From Micromonospora siamensis (GTDB lineage: Bacteria; Actinomycetota; Actinomycetes; Mycobacteriales; Micromonosporaceae), in contig NZ_LT607751.1 of assembly GCF_900090305.1 (NCBI RefSeq), positions 4,960,001 to 5,024,000 of the forward strand: DNA of 64,000 bases, read 5' to 3'. A program made the position numbers and the translations under genes. This document shows, in pieces, positions 40,022 through 50,100 of this stretch. Under the pieces are notes generated by a model. The model searched no databases, was not told where the DNA came from, and saw nothing but the letters and a program-made list of their open reading frames with translations. Within the stretch, counting starts at the first letter, position 1. Each line of letters opens with the position of its first letter.

Positions 40022-42493
40022 ATGATCGGGCAACGCAGCCTCGGCTTCGTGGCGGCGGCGGCCACCCTGCTCGCGGCGGCCCCGCTGTCGGCGATCTTCC
40101 AACGCTGGACCTGGCTGGTCCAGGCGGCCGTCGCGGTCACCGTGGTGGCCGGCGTCGCCGCGCTGGCCCGAATGGTCCGGGTGCCACTCTGGGGACAGGT
40201 CCTCGGCATGCTGGCCGGCCTGCTGCTCGCGCTGACCTGGATCTTCCCCGGCGGCACGGAGCTGCTCGCGTTCCTGCCCACCCCGGCCACCATCGACCAC
40301 TTCGGCGACCTGCTGGCCGCGTCGGTGCAGGACATGCGGTCGTACGGCGTCAAGGTGCCGGACACCGACCCGCTGCTCTTCGTCACCGTGCTCGGGGTCG
40401 GCGGCGTGGCGATCGTGGTGGACGTGCTGGCGGTCGGGCTGCGCCGCCCCGCGCTGGCCGGGCTGCCGATGCTGGCGATCTACTCGGTGCCGGTGGCGGT
40501 GTACGTGGACAGCGTGCCCGCCGTGCCGTTCGCGATCGGCGCGGTCGGTTACCTGTGGTTGCTGCTCACCGACAACGTCGACCGGGTCCGCCGGTTCGGC
40601 CGCCGGTTCACCGGCGACGGCCGCGACATCGACGTGTGGGAGGCGTCGCCGCTGGCCGCCGCCGGCCGCCGCCTGGCGGTGGTGGGTGTCGCGCTGGCCG
40701 TGGCCCTGCCGCTGGCGGTGCCGGGGATGACCGGCGGCCTGCTCGACTCGCTCAACTCGGGCAACGGCACCGGCACCGGCCGGCCCGGGCAGGGCGGCTC
40801 TCCGAGCCGGATCGACCTGTTCGCGGCGCTCAGCGGGCAGTTGAACCAGTCCGAGGAGACCGAGATGGTCAAGGTGAACACCAACGAGGAGGCGCCGTTC
40901 TACCTGCGCTACGCGGTCGCCGACCAGTTGCGGCCCAACGGTTTCCAGGTCAGCCAGCCCAACGGCCGGCCGGCCAACGGAGACCTGCCGGAGCTGACCT
41001 CGAAGGCCGGGCCGGGGGTGCAGCAGCGGACGTACCAGGCCTCGGTGGAGGTCAAGAACCTCAACATGCCGTTCCTGCCCAGCTACGCCGAGCCGACCCG
41101 GATCAGGGACCTCAGCGGCGCCTGGCTGTACGACCGGGGGCAGCAGGTGCTCTTCTCCAACCGGGACAACTCCCGGGGCAAGAAGTACTCCTTCGACTAC
41201 GTCCGCTCGACGTACACCCAGGAGGCGCTGCGCCGGGCCCAGCCGCTCGCGGCGGACAACCCGATCAAGCAGCTGCAGACCCAGGCCCCGACGGTGCGCG
41301 CGGTGGATCAGCTGGTCCGCAAGCTGGTCCAGGGCAAGGACACCGAGTACGACAAGGTCCGCGGGATCTACGACTACTTCTCGGTGGAGAACGGCTTCAG
41401 CTACTCCAAGACCACCGGGGACGGCAGCAGCGGTGACGAGATCACCGACTTCCTGACCAACAAGGTGGGCTACTGCCAGCAGTACGCCGTGGCGATGGCC
41501 TGGCTGGTGCGGGCCGCCGGCATCCCGGCCCGGGTGGCGTTCGGCTTCACCAACGGCAGCAACTCCTCCGGCGGCACGTACGTGCTGACCAACCGCAACC
41601 TGCACGCCTGGACCGAGGTCTACTTCGACGGGATCGGCTGGGTCCCGTTCGACGCCACCCCCGCGTACGCGGTGCAGGGCTCGACCCGGTCGGCGTGGGC
41701 GCCGGACACCGACGCGCCGCCCGACGTCTCCCCCTCCACCCGCAGCACCGCGGCCCCGGGCAACACGGACCCGTCGGCCGGCCCGGCACCCCGGGACAAG
41801 GCCGACGAGGAGACCGACCAGGGGTTCAGCGGGAGCGCCGGCGGGCCGACCCGGCAGGCGCCCGTCTGGCCGTGGTGGACCGCCGGCATCCTCACCCTGC
41901 TGGCCCTGCTCGCCCTGCCGGCGCTGCGCCGGATGGCCCTACGTCGGCGACGCGTCACCCGCGCCGCGGCACGTCCGACGGTGAGCCCGACCGACGTCCC
42001 CGCGGAAGCGGCCGGCGGCGGTCGGATGGTGGTGGTCGGGGCGGACCCGGACCGGGCTCGCGCCGACGCCCATGCCGCGTGGGACGAGCTGCTGGACACC
42101 CTCGTCGACTACCGGGTCCTCGTCGACCGGACGGAGACCCCGCGGGCCACCGCCGACCGGCTGGTCCGGGACGAGCTGGGTGGCGACACCCCGGCCGGCG
42201 GGGCGGTACGCCTGCTCGGCCGGGCCGAGGAGCGGGCCCGCTACGCGCGTCAGCCGCTCACCGGTGAGGAGTTGCACCCGGCGCTGCGGGCGGTCCGTGG
42301 CGAACTGGCCGCGCGGGCCGACCGGCGTACCCGGCTGATGGCCGCCGTGCTGCCGCCATCGGTGCTGCACCGCTGGCGGACGGGCTTCGCCGACCGGTCG
42401 TCGGGCCTGGTGTCGACGTTCAGCCTGGGCCGCTACCGGCTGGCCCGTCGGTTCAACCCGCGCCGGATCCTGGCCGACCGGGCCGCCCGCTGA
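40022..42493 (+). CDS. transglutaminase-like membrane protein (DUF3488/DUF4129 type)
   Basis: An 823-residue protein with about six N-terminal membrane helices (residues 1-200), an extracytoplasmic transglutaminase-like domain (about 420-560), another helix near 615-640 and a cytoplasmic DUF4129-like tail. The Cys-His-Asp triad is visible: GYCQQYAVAMAWLVRAAGIPAR, then LHAWTEVYFDG and WVPFDATP. A Thr/Pro/Ala linker precedes the last helix. Such proteins stand beside MoxR/DUF58 in many bacteria and may act on cell-surface peptides or proteins. Confidence 0.9.
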   Translation: MIGQRSLGFVAAAATLLAAAPLSAIFQRWTWLVQAAVAVTVVAGVAALARMVRVPLWGQVLGMLAGLLLALTWIFPGGTELLAFLPTPATIDHFGDLLAASVQDMRSYGVKVPDTDPLLFVTVLGVGGVAIVVDVLAVGLRRPALAGLPMLAIYSVPVAVYVDSVPAVPFAIGAVGYLWLLLTDNVDRVRRFGRRFTGDGRDIDVWEASPLAAAGRRLAVVGVALAVALPLAVPGMTGGLLDSLNSGNGTGTGRPGQGGSPSRIDLFAALSGQLNQSEETEMVKVNTNEEAPFYLRYAVADQLRPNGFQVSQPNGRPANGDLPELTSKAGPGVQQRTYQASVEVKNLNMPFLPSYAEPTRIRDLSGAWLYDRGQQVLFSNRDNSRGKKYSFDYVRSTYTQEALRRAQPLAADNPIKQLQTQAPTVRAVDQLVRKLVQGKDTEYDKVRGIYDYFSVENGFSYSKTTGDGSSGDEITDFLTNKVGYCQQYAVAMAWLVRAAGIPARVAFGFTNGSNSSGGTYVLTNRNLHAWTEVYFDGIGWVPFDATPAYAVQGSTRSAWAPDTDAPPDVSPSTRSTAAPGNTDPSAGPAPRDKADEETDQGFSGSAGGPTRQAPVWPWWTAGILTLLALLALPALRRMALRRRRVTRAAARPTVSPTDVPAEAAGGGRMVVVGADPDRARADAHAAWDELLDTLVDYRVLVDRTETPRATADRLVRDELGGDTPAGGAVRLLGRAEERARYARQPLTGEELHPALRAVRGELAARADRRTRLMAAVLPPSVLHRWRTGFADRSSGLVSTFSLGRYRLARRFNPRRILADRAAR

Positions 42494-42971
42494 CCCTTCC
42501 GGTCGTCCGGGTTCGTCGCAGCCGCGTCCGCCGAGCGCCTCCCGCCGCTCGGCGGACCGGCCCGCCGGCCCGGCCCCCGGATCCCCGGCCGGGGCCCCGG
42601 GCAAAGTCCGGCAACTTCGGATCTCCCAGACACCCACGGTCCACGCGCTGTTGGGGCGGGGCGTCGGGGTACAGGGCTGGGCGTGCGGATGGTCGGGGCC
42701 GTGAGTGGAACACCACGGGTGTCTCCGGGCCCCGTTGACAGCCATGGCGTTCCACTCACCGGTGCCACCGAGCGTCGCGGCGGGTTGGATGTCCGTTTCC
42801 AGCGGCCAGATTCGTGCAGTGCCGGATGCGTCCGGAGGCCACCCCACCTACTGCAAGGGCGCGATCCGGCCACCGGCCGAACCCCTCCGGACACCAGCAG
42901 ACGCCCAGCCCGGCCTGGGGATCCGGGCCGGGCACGGTCCGGGGTGGCTCAGGCCCTGAGGCCGGGGCGGC
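42494..42971. other. gene-free stretch between convergent genes with two hairpins
   Basis: I see no gene here. Just after the transglutaminase stop, a GC-only stem (about 42568-42578 with 42590-42602, GGCCCGGCCCC/GGGGCCCCGGGC) looks like a terminator. A larger inverted repeat lies at 42701-42759. The remaining 210 bases before the convergent DUF3040 gene show no clear feature. Confidence 0.5.
42701..42759. repeat. 23-base inverted repeat with 13-base loop
   Basis: GTGAGTGGAAC at 42701 pairs with GTTCCACTCAC at 42749-42759. The full 23-base arms (42701-42723 and 42737-42759) differ at three positions only. The arms are less GC-rich than their surroundings. Because both strands read almost the same, it looks like a mobile or dispersed palindromic repeat or a bidirectional terminator. 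Confidence 0.65.
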
Positions 42972-43370
42972 TCAGCGGTGGCCCTCCGGGCGCTGTCGCC
43001 AGCGGTCCTCCAGCCGGTCGAGGAACGACGGCCGCCGGCCGCCGCTGCGCCCGCGCGGACGCCGACGGCTGGTCGTGCCGCCCACCACGTGCAGGTCGGG
43101 CGACTGGGCCCGGCGTTGCGACTGCACCGCGTAGCCCAGCGCGGCCAACATCACGACGAAACCCGCCACCGCCAGCGGCGGCGTCTTGATCACCGCGCCA
43201 TAGACCAACAGGGCCAGGCCGACGATCACCACACCGGCAGCGACGAGCAGGCGACGCCGCGCGTGGAAGCGCGGATCGCTGGCGCGCACGGCCGAGGCGA
43301 ATTTGGGGTCCTCGGCAAGCGACCGCTCGATCTGCTCGAACAGCCGCTGCTCGTGCTCCGAGAGCGGCAC
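42972..43370 (-). CDS. DUF3040 membrane protein
   Basis: A 132-residue protein of the actinobacterial DUF3040 family: the MPLSEHEQRLFEQIERSLAEDPKFASAVR opening is the family signature, followed by two membrane helices (about 40-60 and 66-84) and a basic tail. The function is unknown. The ATG has a GGAGGAG site. It lies about 115 bases after dinB on the same strand. Confidence 0.9.
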   Translation of the reverse strand: MPLSEHEQRLFEQIERSLAEDPKFASAVRASDPRFHARRRLLVAAGVVIVGLALLVYGAVIKTPPLAVAGFVVMLAALGYAVQSQRRAQSPDLHVVGGTTSRRRPRGRSGGRRPSFLDRLEDRWRQRPEGHR

Positions 43371-43486
43371 GGCACTCCTCCCCGGTCACGCTTGGTCGAC
43401 CCGGACGGGCCAACAGACCGTGGCAGCCAACCGGCTGCTTACCCGCAAGTCTACGAGGGGGGTCGCGCGTCGGAAAGCGGGACGAC

Positions 43487-44746
43487 CTACGGCCGGGGTG
43501 GATTTTCATTTCGTCGATGATCACGGCGCCCCAACAGACTGGCCGGACCTATGACGGATCGCCCGAATCGGGCAGCCGCGGCGTCCGCGGCGGCTTCGGC
43601 CTCGCGCCAGCCGCGCTCGGGCGCGCCCAGCGTGAGCTGGCGGGGCGTCTCGGCCACCGCGGTCAGCCCTTCGACGCGTACACCGACGAGCCGGATCCGC
43701 TCGCCCGGGTCGAGGGCGGTGAAAAGCGCCCACGCCGTGTCGAAGATCTCCCGGGCCACGTCTGTCGGGGTTCCGACGGTGCGGGACCGGTTGACGGTGC
43801 GGAAGTCGGCCAGCCGCACCTTGAGGGTGACCGTCCGGCCGACCTGACCGGCGCCGCGCAGGCGTACGCCCACCTTCTCGCTCAGCGCCAGCAGGGACCG
43901 GCGGATCTCCACCGGGTCGGCGACGTCGGCGTCGAAGGTGACCTCCGCGCCGATCGACTTCTCCACGTGCTCCGGGGTGACCGCCCGAGGGTCGCGGCCC
44001 CAGGCCAGTTCGTGCAGGTGACCGGCGGCCGCGTCGCCGACCGCCCGGCGGAGCATGCCGTACGGCGCCTCGGCGAGGTCGCCGATGGTGGCCAGGCCCA
44101 GCCGGCGCAGCGACTCGGCGGACCGCTCCCCCACCCCCCACAGGGCGTCGACCGGCAGCGGGTGCAGGAAGTCGAGCACCCGGTCGGCGGGGACCACCAG
44201 CAGGCCGTCCGGCTTGGCGCGGGTGGAGCCGAGCTTGGCCACGAACTTGCTCGGCGCCACCCCGACCGAGCAGGTGATGCGCTGTTCCTCGACGACCCGG
44301 CGGCGGATCAGCCGGGCGATCTGGACGGGCGGACCGAACAGGCGCCGGGCGCCGGCCACGTCGAGGAACGCCTCGTCCAGCGAGAGCGGCTCGACCAGCG
44401 GGGTGACGTCCCGGAAGATCTGCATCACCGCCCGGGAGGCCGCCGTGTACTGCGTGAAGTCGGGCGGCAGGTAGACCGCGTGCGGGCAGAGCGACCGGGC
44501 CCGCGCGGTCGGCATGGCGCTGCGGACGCCGTACCGCCGGGCCTCGTAGCTGGCGGAGCTGACCACGCCGCGCGGCCCGATGCCGCCCACCACCACCGGC
44601 CGGCCGCGCAGCTCGGGCCGGCGACGCACCTCGACCGAGGCGAAGAAGGCGTCCATGTCGACGTGCAGGATCGGGCTGCCGGAGTCGTCGGCGTCCGGCC
44701 CGAAGCGCGGGTCACCGCCGCGCGGCAACGACTGGCTCCGACCCAT
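43487..44746 (-). CDS. dinB: DNA polymerase IV (Y family)
   Basis: A 419-residue translesion polymerase with the catalytic carboxylates in HVDMDAFFASVE and SLDEAFLDV, a helix-hairpin-helix thumb region (WGVGERSAESLRRLGLATIGDLA) and a little-finger domain (VEKSIGAEVTFDADV...). Compared with ImuB in this window, its active site is intact. The ATG is 6 bases after a TAGCCT box, so it is probably leaderless and shows no LexA box, which suggests it is not directly SOS-controlled here. The extreme C-terminus is basic and could not be matched to a clamp-binding motif. Confidence 0.95.
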   Translation of the reverse strand: MGRSQSLPRGGDPRFGPDADDSGSPILHVDMDAFFASVEVRRRPELRGRPVVVGGIGPRGVVSSASYEARRYGVRSAMPTARARSLCPHAVYLPPDFTQYTAASRAVMQIFRDVTPLVEPLSLDEAFLDVAGARRLFGPPVQIARLIRRRVVEEQRITCSVGVAPSKFVAKLGSTRAKPDGLLVVPADRVLDFLHPLPVDALWGVGERSAESLRRLGLATIGDLAEAPYGMLRRAVGDAAAGHLHELAWGRDPRAVTPEHVEKSIGAEVTFDADVADPVEIRRSLLALSEKVGVRLRGAGQVGRTVTLKVRLADFRTVNRSRTVGTPTDVAREIFDTAWALFTALDPGERIRLVGVRVEGLTAVAETPRQLTLGAPERGWREAEAAADAAAARFGRSVIGPASLLGRRDHRRNENPPRP

Positions 44747-44752
44747 CCCCGC

Positions 44753-44758
44753 AGGCTA
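44753..44758 (-). promoter_or_regulatory. putative -10 box of a leaderless dinB transcript
   Basis: TAGCCT on the minus strand is followed by 6 bases and the dinB ATG. No ribosome site intervenes. Confidence 0.5.
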
Positions 44759-44783
44759 GCCCCCGGGTCCGACACCCCGGCGG

Positions 44784-45947
44784 TCAGCCGCGGACGACCA
44801 GCAGCGGAATGGTCATCTCGGCCGCCGTGTCCGCGCCGTGGTACGCCACCAGCCGCGCCTCGACCGGGTTCTCCGACCGGCTGGCCACCACGGCGGCGGT
44901 CCCCTGGCAGACGACCACCACGTCGCCGATGCGACGCAGGTGCTCCTCGGGCACCGGCCCGAACCAGCCGGTGGCCACCGCCTCGTCGCGGGTGAGCACC
45001 CGCGCGGCCCCGCCCAGCACCGTCGACCAGGCCGCGACCACGTCGTCGACCGCGCCCGGCTCGGCGTGCAGGTAGCGGACCCGGGGCTCGCCGGCGACCA
45101 CCCGCACCCCGGCCCGCAGCCGCGGGTCGGTGTCGAGGTCGAAGCGGTCGGCCCACGGCACGTTCAGCTGCCCGTGGTCGGCGGTGACCAGCAGCGCCGC
45201 GTCCGGCGGCAGGCCGTCGACCAGGCGGGCCAGCAGCCGGTCCACCTCGGTCGCGGCCAGCCGCCACGGGGCCGAGTCGACGCCGCTGAGGTGCCCGTGC
45301 CGGTCCAGGTCCGGGTGGTAGCCGGAGACCAGGGTGGGCCCCGCGCCGGCGGCCAGCGCGGTGAGCATCCGGACGGCCAGCTCGTCGACGTCGGCGGCGC
45401 CCCGGTAGTCGCCACCCCGGTTCGCGGCGAGGGTCAGCCCGCTGCCGCCGTACTCCGGGCGGCTGACCACGGTCACCGCCACCCCGGCGGCCCGGGCCTG
45501 CTCGAACCGGGTGGCCACCGGCTGCCAGCGCAGCGGCTCCGGGTCGCCGGTCCACTCGATGTGGCTGAGCACCCGGTCGGTGCCGGGCACCCGCACCCGG
45601 AACCCGAGCACCCCGTGCGCGCCGGGCGCCCGGCCGGTGCCGAGGGTGACCAGGCTGGTCGGGGTGGTCGAGGGAAAACCCGAGGTGAGCGGCCGGCCCG
45701 CGGTGGCGGCCAGGCCGGCCAGCGTCGGGGCGTACCGGGCGGCGGTGGGGATCTGGTACCAGCCGAGCCCGTCGACCAGCAGCACCGCCACCCGGCGTAC
45801 GCCGTCCAGGCGCGGCACCAGGCCGAGCGGGTCGGCGACACCGGGGACGCCGAGCACCGCGAGGGCGCTGGGCAGCACGTCGGCGAGGCTGCCGCCGTCG
45901 TACGCGGGCGCCACCCGGGCCAGCGGGTCGACCGGCGGGGCGGTCAT
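44784..45947 (-). CDS. alkaline-phosphatase-superfamily phosphodiesterase
   Basis: A 387-residue protein of the nucleotide pyrophosphatase/phosphodiesterase branch. Metal-site motifs appear in order: LLVDGLGW, then FPSTTPTSLVTLGTG with the nucleophile Thr, YHPDLDRHGHLSG, and TADHGQLNVPW. No signal peptide is present, so it acts in the cytoplasm. The substrate is unknown. The ATG overlaps the methyltransferase stop (ATGA), so the two are coupled. Confidence 0.88.
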   Translation of the reverse strand: MTAPPVDPLARVAPAYDGGSLADVLPSALAVLGVPGVADPLGLVPRLDGVRRVAVLLVDGLGWYQIPTAARYAPTLAGLAATAGRPLTSGFPSTTPTSLVTLGTGRAPGAHGVLGFRVRVPGTDRVLSHIEWTGDPEPLRWQPVATRFEQARAAGVAVTVVSRPEYGGSGLTLAANRGGDYRGAADVDELAVRMLTALAAGAGPTLVSGYHPDLDRHGHLSGVDSAPWRLAATEVDRLLARLVDGLPPDAALLVTADHGQLNVPWADRFDLDTDPRLRAGVRVVAGEPRVRYLHAEPGAVDDVVAAWSTVLGGAARVLTRDEAVATGWFGPVPEEHLRRIGDVVVVCQGTAAVVASRSENPVEARLVAYHGADTAAEMTIPLLVVRG

Positions 45948-46675
45948 GCCGGGCGGCGGGCGAACAGGTGCAGCTGGGCGGCGAGGTCCCGGTACGGCGG
46001 CCGGGCGGCCAGCGCCCGCTCCAACTCCACCAGCGCGGCCGGCTGGCCGTCGGCCACCGCGGCGGGCAGCAGGTCGGCGAGGACGCGTACCCCGTGGATC
46101 TCCTGCACGGTGAGCCCGGCGGCGGTGAGCAGCGCCGTGGCGCCGTCGGCGTCGTAGCGGCGGCGCAGGGTGTCCCGCGGCCCGGCGGCGCCGGCCGGGT
46201 CGGCGGCGAGCGCGGCGGCGGTGTCCAGGTGGCCGTTCATCGCCCGGCCGAGCACGGCGGCGGCCCGGCCGGCGACCAGGACGCTGGCCGCCCCGCCCGG
46301 GCGCAGGGCGGCGGCCAGCGCGGCCACCACCGGCGCCGGGTCGTCCACCACCTCCAGGACGGAGTGGCAGAGCACCAGGTCGACGGCGGCCGGCTCGACC
46401 AGGCCGCCGAGCGCGTCACCGTCGCCCTGCACCGCGCGTACCCGGTCGGCGACCCCGGCCTCGGCGGCCCGGCGGGTCAGCGCGGCCAGCGCGTCGGGGC
46501 TGGCGTCGACCACCGTGACCTGGTGGCCGGCCTCGGCGAGCGGCACCGCGAAACCGCCGGTGCCGCCGCCCACGTCGAGCACGGTGAGTCGTTCGCCGGC
46601 CCGGCGGTCCAGCTCGGCCGCCAGGACCGCCCAGATGACGGCGGTACGGGGGGTCAGCGTTCGGGTCTGCTCCAC
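45944..46675 (-). CDS. class I SAM-dependent methyltransferase
   Basis: A 243-residue methyltransferase with the SAM loop LDVGGGTGGFAVPLAEAGHQVTVVDASPDAL and a later DLVLCHSVLEVVDDP motif. It belongs to the Methyltransf_11/25 type with an unknown acceptor. The GTG at 46675 lies 7 bases after a TAGGCT box, so it is preferred over the GTG at 46702. It is coupled to the phosphodiesterase downstream. Confidence 0.85.
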   Translation of the reverse strand: MEQTRTLTPRTAVIWAVLAAELDRRAGERLTVLDVGGGTGGFAVPLAEAGHQVTVVDASPDALAALTRRAAEAGVADRVRAVQGDGDALGGLVEPAAVDLVLCHSVLEVVDDPAPVVAALAAALRPGGAASVLVAGRAAAVLGRAMNGHLDTAAALAADPAGAAGPRDTLRRRYDADGATALLTAAGLTVQEIHGVRVLADLLPAAVADGQPAALVELERALAARPPYRDLAAQLHLFARRPA

Positions 46676-46682
46676 GCCGCCG

Positions 46683-46688
46683 AGCCTA
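46683..46688 (-). promoter_or_regulatory. putative -10 box of a leaderless methyltransferase transcript
   Basis: TAGGCT on the minus strand is followed by 7 bases and the GTG at 46675. Confidence 0.5.
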
Positions 46689-46797
46689 GTCACCCGCGCC
46701 ACTCAGCCCTTGCGGCCGGTGTCGACGGTCGGCGCGGCGGGGGGTCGACCGGATCCCACGCGGAGACCGGCGGGGCCACGCCGCGCGACCGCCGCGG

Positions 46798-46974
46798 TCA
46801 CGACTCGGTCCCGCCCGGGGCCTCGTCCTCGGCCCGGGAACGCCGGGCGTTGGCGACCGGACCGTCGGTCACCTCGTGCTCCCGCGGCTCGATGTGGTGC
46901 GTCGGCAGCCAGCCGGCCCCCAACCGGGTACGCCGCGAGTTGGCCACGCCGTTGTGGCCGTAGATCCCCGTCAC
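46798..46974 (-). CDS. 58-residue small basic protein with an internal VAN-RR-R repeat
   Basis: A short gene with a strong ribosome site, GGGGGAGG four bases before the GTG. The product is 58 residues, has no membrane segment and contains a repeated element: GVANSRRTRLG (residues 9-19) and GPVANARRSRAED (38-50), joined by LPTHHIEPREHE. Codon use follows the third-position GC bias of the neighbours. It lies 167 bases after dnaE2 on the same strand and could be the last gene of that SOS-controlled string or have its own promoter near the palindrome at 47029. I do not recognise the family. Confidence 0.65.
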   Translation of the reverse strand: MTGIYGHNGVANSRRTRLGAGWLPTHHIEPREHEVTDGPVANARRSRAEDEAPGGTES

Positions 46975-47028
46975 TTTTCCTCCCCCTCGTGGTACACGAA
47001 CCTGTTGCTGAGTTTCACCTGCACCAGC

Positions 47029-47048
47029 GTGATCAACAATATGATCAC
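47029..47048. promoter_or_regulatory. 20-base palindrome GTGATCAACAATATGATCAC
   Basis: Two perfect 7-base half-sites, GTGATCA and TGATCAC, stand 6 bases apart in an AT-rich pocket between dnaE2 and the 58-residue gene, 55 bases before the latter's start. The size and symmetry suit a dimeric repressor of the GntR or TetR kind. A small hairpin role is also possible. Confidence 0.45.
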
Positions 47049-47141
47049 GAACAGGCCTGGACGTCTCCCCTTCTCCGGCTCTTCAAACCGTTTTGTGACG
47101 CATCCACGCCCCTCATCGGTGACCTGGGGCGGGGCACGGCG

Positions 47142-50100
47142 TCAACGGAAGTCCCGGGAGGCCGGGGCGACCGGCGGGTCGATCGCGTCCAGCCGGTCGG
47201 CGGTCAGGCTGGTGACCCCCTCGTGGCGCTGCAACCGCCCGCGCACCACCAGCGCGGCACTGGTCCGGGCCACCGTCCGGTAGCGCTGCCACAACCCCGG
47301 CGAACAGGTGACGTTGAGCATCCCGGTCTCGTCCTCCAGGTTGAGGAAGGTCACCCCGCCCGCGGTCGCCGGCCGCTGCCGGTGGGTGACGATCCCGCCG
47401 ACCCGGATCCGCTGCCCCGGCTCCACCCGGCCCAGCCGGGCGATCGGCACCGCGCCCAACGCGTCGAGACGGTCCCGGACGAACCGGGCCGGGTGGCTCT
47501 CCGGGGACAGGCCGGTGGCCCAGACGTCGGCCACCAGGCGGTCCACCGCCTCCATCCCGGGCAGGGTCGGCGCCGCCGCGCCGGTCACCGTGCCCGGCAA
47601 CCGGCCCGGCCGGTCCTGGGCGGCGGCGCCGGCGGCCCAGAGGGCCTGCCGCCGGGTCAGCCCGAAACAGGCGAAGGCGTCCGCGGTGGCCAGCGCCTCC
47701 AGCTGCGCGGCGGTCAGACCCACCCGGCGGGCCAGGTCCGGCATGTCGGCGTACGGGCCGTGCGCCGTCCGCTCCGCCTCGATCCGCTCGGCCACGTCGT
47801 CGCCGAGGGTGCGTACGCCGGACAGCCCGAGCCGGACCGCCGGACCGCCCAGCCCCCAGGCGTGCGGCGGTTCACCGGGCACGCTGCCCCACCGGGTCTG
47901 CGGGGTGGACTCCAGCACCGCCCTGGCACCGCTGGCGTTGATGTCCGGCCGGCGTACCTCGACGCCGTGCCGGCGGGCGTCGTCGACCAGGGTCTGCGGC
48001 GAGTAGAAGCCCATCGGCTGAGCGTTGAGCAGGGCGGCCAGGAACGGGGCCGGGTGGTAGCGCTTGAGCCAGGAGCTGGCGTACACCAGGTAGGCGAAGC
48101 TCATCGCGTGACTCTCCGGGAAGCCGTAGCTGGCGAACGCGGTGAGCTTGCGGTAGACGTCGTCGGCCAGCTCCCCGGTGATGCCCCGCTCGGCCATCCC
48201 GGCGTAGAGCCGGTCGGCGATCTGCGCCATCCGCTCCACCGACCGCTTCGCCCCCATCGCCCGGCGCAGCTGGTCCGCCCCCGCCGCGTCGAAGCCGGCC
48301 AGGTCGATGGCGAGCTGCATCAGCTGCTCCTGGAACAGCGGCACGCCGAGGGTCTTCTCCAGCGCGTTGCGCATCAGCGGATGCGCGTACGTCACCGGCT
48401 CCTGGCCGTTCTTGCGCCGGATGAACGGGTGCACCGAGCCGCCCTGGATCGGGCCCGGACGGATCAGCGCCACCTCCACCACCAGGTCGTAGAACTCGCG
48501 GGGCTTGAGCCGGGGCAGGGTGGCCATCTGGGCCCGGCTCTCCACCTGGAACACGCCCACCGAGTCGGCCCGGCAGAGCATGTCGTAGACCTCGGGGTCG
48601 TCCAGGGTCATGTCGCCCAGGTCGAGGGACTCGCCGATCATGTCGTAGCCGTAGTGCAACGCCGAGAGCATGCCCAGGCCGAGCAGGTCGAACTTGACCA
48701 GCCCGACGGCGGCGCAGTCGTCCTTGTCCCACTGGAGCACGCTGCGGCCGGGCATCCGCCCCCACTCCACCGGGCACACCTCGATCACCGGCCGGTCGCA
48801 GATCACCATGCCGCCGGAGTGGATGCCCAGGTGCCGGGGGAACGTCTGGAGCTCGTTGGCGTACGCCACCACCTGCTCGGGAATGTCCTCGACGTCGACC
48901 GCGGCGACCGACCCCCAGCGGTCGATCTGCTTGCTCCAGGCGTCCTGCTGCCCGGGCGAGAAGCCGAACGCCTTGGCCACGTCCCGCACCGCCGACCGGG
49001 GACGGTACGAGATGACGTTGGCGACCTGGGCGGTGTGCTCCCGGCCGTACCGGGCGTAGACGTGCTGGATGACCTCCTCGCGGCGGTCGGACTCGATGTC
49101 CACGTCGATGTCGGGCGGGCCGTCCCGCTCCGGGGCGAGGAAGCGCTCGAAGAGCAGCCGGTGCCGGACCGCGTCCACGTTGGTGATCCGCAGCGCGTAG
49201 CAGACCGCCGAGTTGGCCGCCGAGCCCCGCCCCTGGCAGTAGATGTCCTGCTCGCGGCAGAAGCTGACCAGGTCGTAGACGACCAGGAAGTAGCCGGGGA
49301 AGCCCAGCTCGTCGATCATGCGCAGCTCGTGCTCCAGCTGCGCGTACGCCTCCGGGTGCGCCTCGGGTGGGCCGTACCGCTCGTGGGCGCCGGCCATCGT
49401 CAGGTGGCGCAGCCAGCTCATCTCGGTGTGCCCCGCCGGCACCGGGTACGCCGGCAGCTGCGGCGCGACCAGCTGGAGGTCGAAGGCGAGCCCCGCGCCG
49501 AACTCGGCGGCCCGGGCCACCGCCCCCGGGTACGCCGCGAACCGGGCCGCCATCTCCGCGCCGCTGCGCAGGTGGGCGGTGGCCGCGGCGGGCAGCCAGC
49601 CGTCGATCTCGTCGAGGCTGCGCCGGGCCCGCACCGCGGCCACGGTGGTGGCCAGCCGACGCCGGCCCGGGGTGGCGTAGTGCACGTTGTTGGTGGCCAC
49701 GGTGGGCAGCCCGGCCGCGGCGGCCAGCTCGGCCAGGGCGTCGTTGCGGTCGGCGTCGACCGGGTTGCCGTGGTCGGTCAGCTCCACCGCCACCGTGTCG
49801 GCGCCGAAGAGCGCGGTGAGCCGGTCCAGCTCCCGGGCCGCCGCGTCCACTCCCTCGGTGAGCAGCGCGGCCGGCACGTGCCCCTTGCGGCAGCCGGTGA
49901 GCACCAGCACGTGGTCGCGCAGCTCGGCGGCGACCTCATCCAGCTCGCCGTAGACCGGGCGGCCCTTCTCCCCACCGCGCAACTGGGCCCGGGAGATGGT
50001 GGCGGCGAGGCGGGCGTACCCCTCGTGACCGTGGGCGAGCACCAGCAGGTGTGACCCGTGCGGGTCGGGCTCGCCGTTCTGCGGGCCGGGCAGCCCGAGG

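Noticed and set aside
46170..50054. 1294-residue open frame on the plus strand
   Set aside because: It is antisense to dnaE2, whose PHP and PDIDVD motifs are clear; no family sequence appears in the plus frame.
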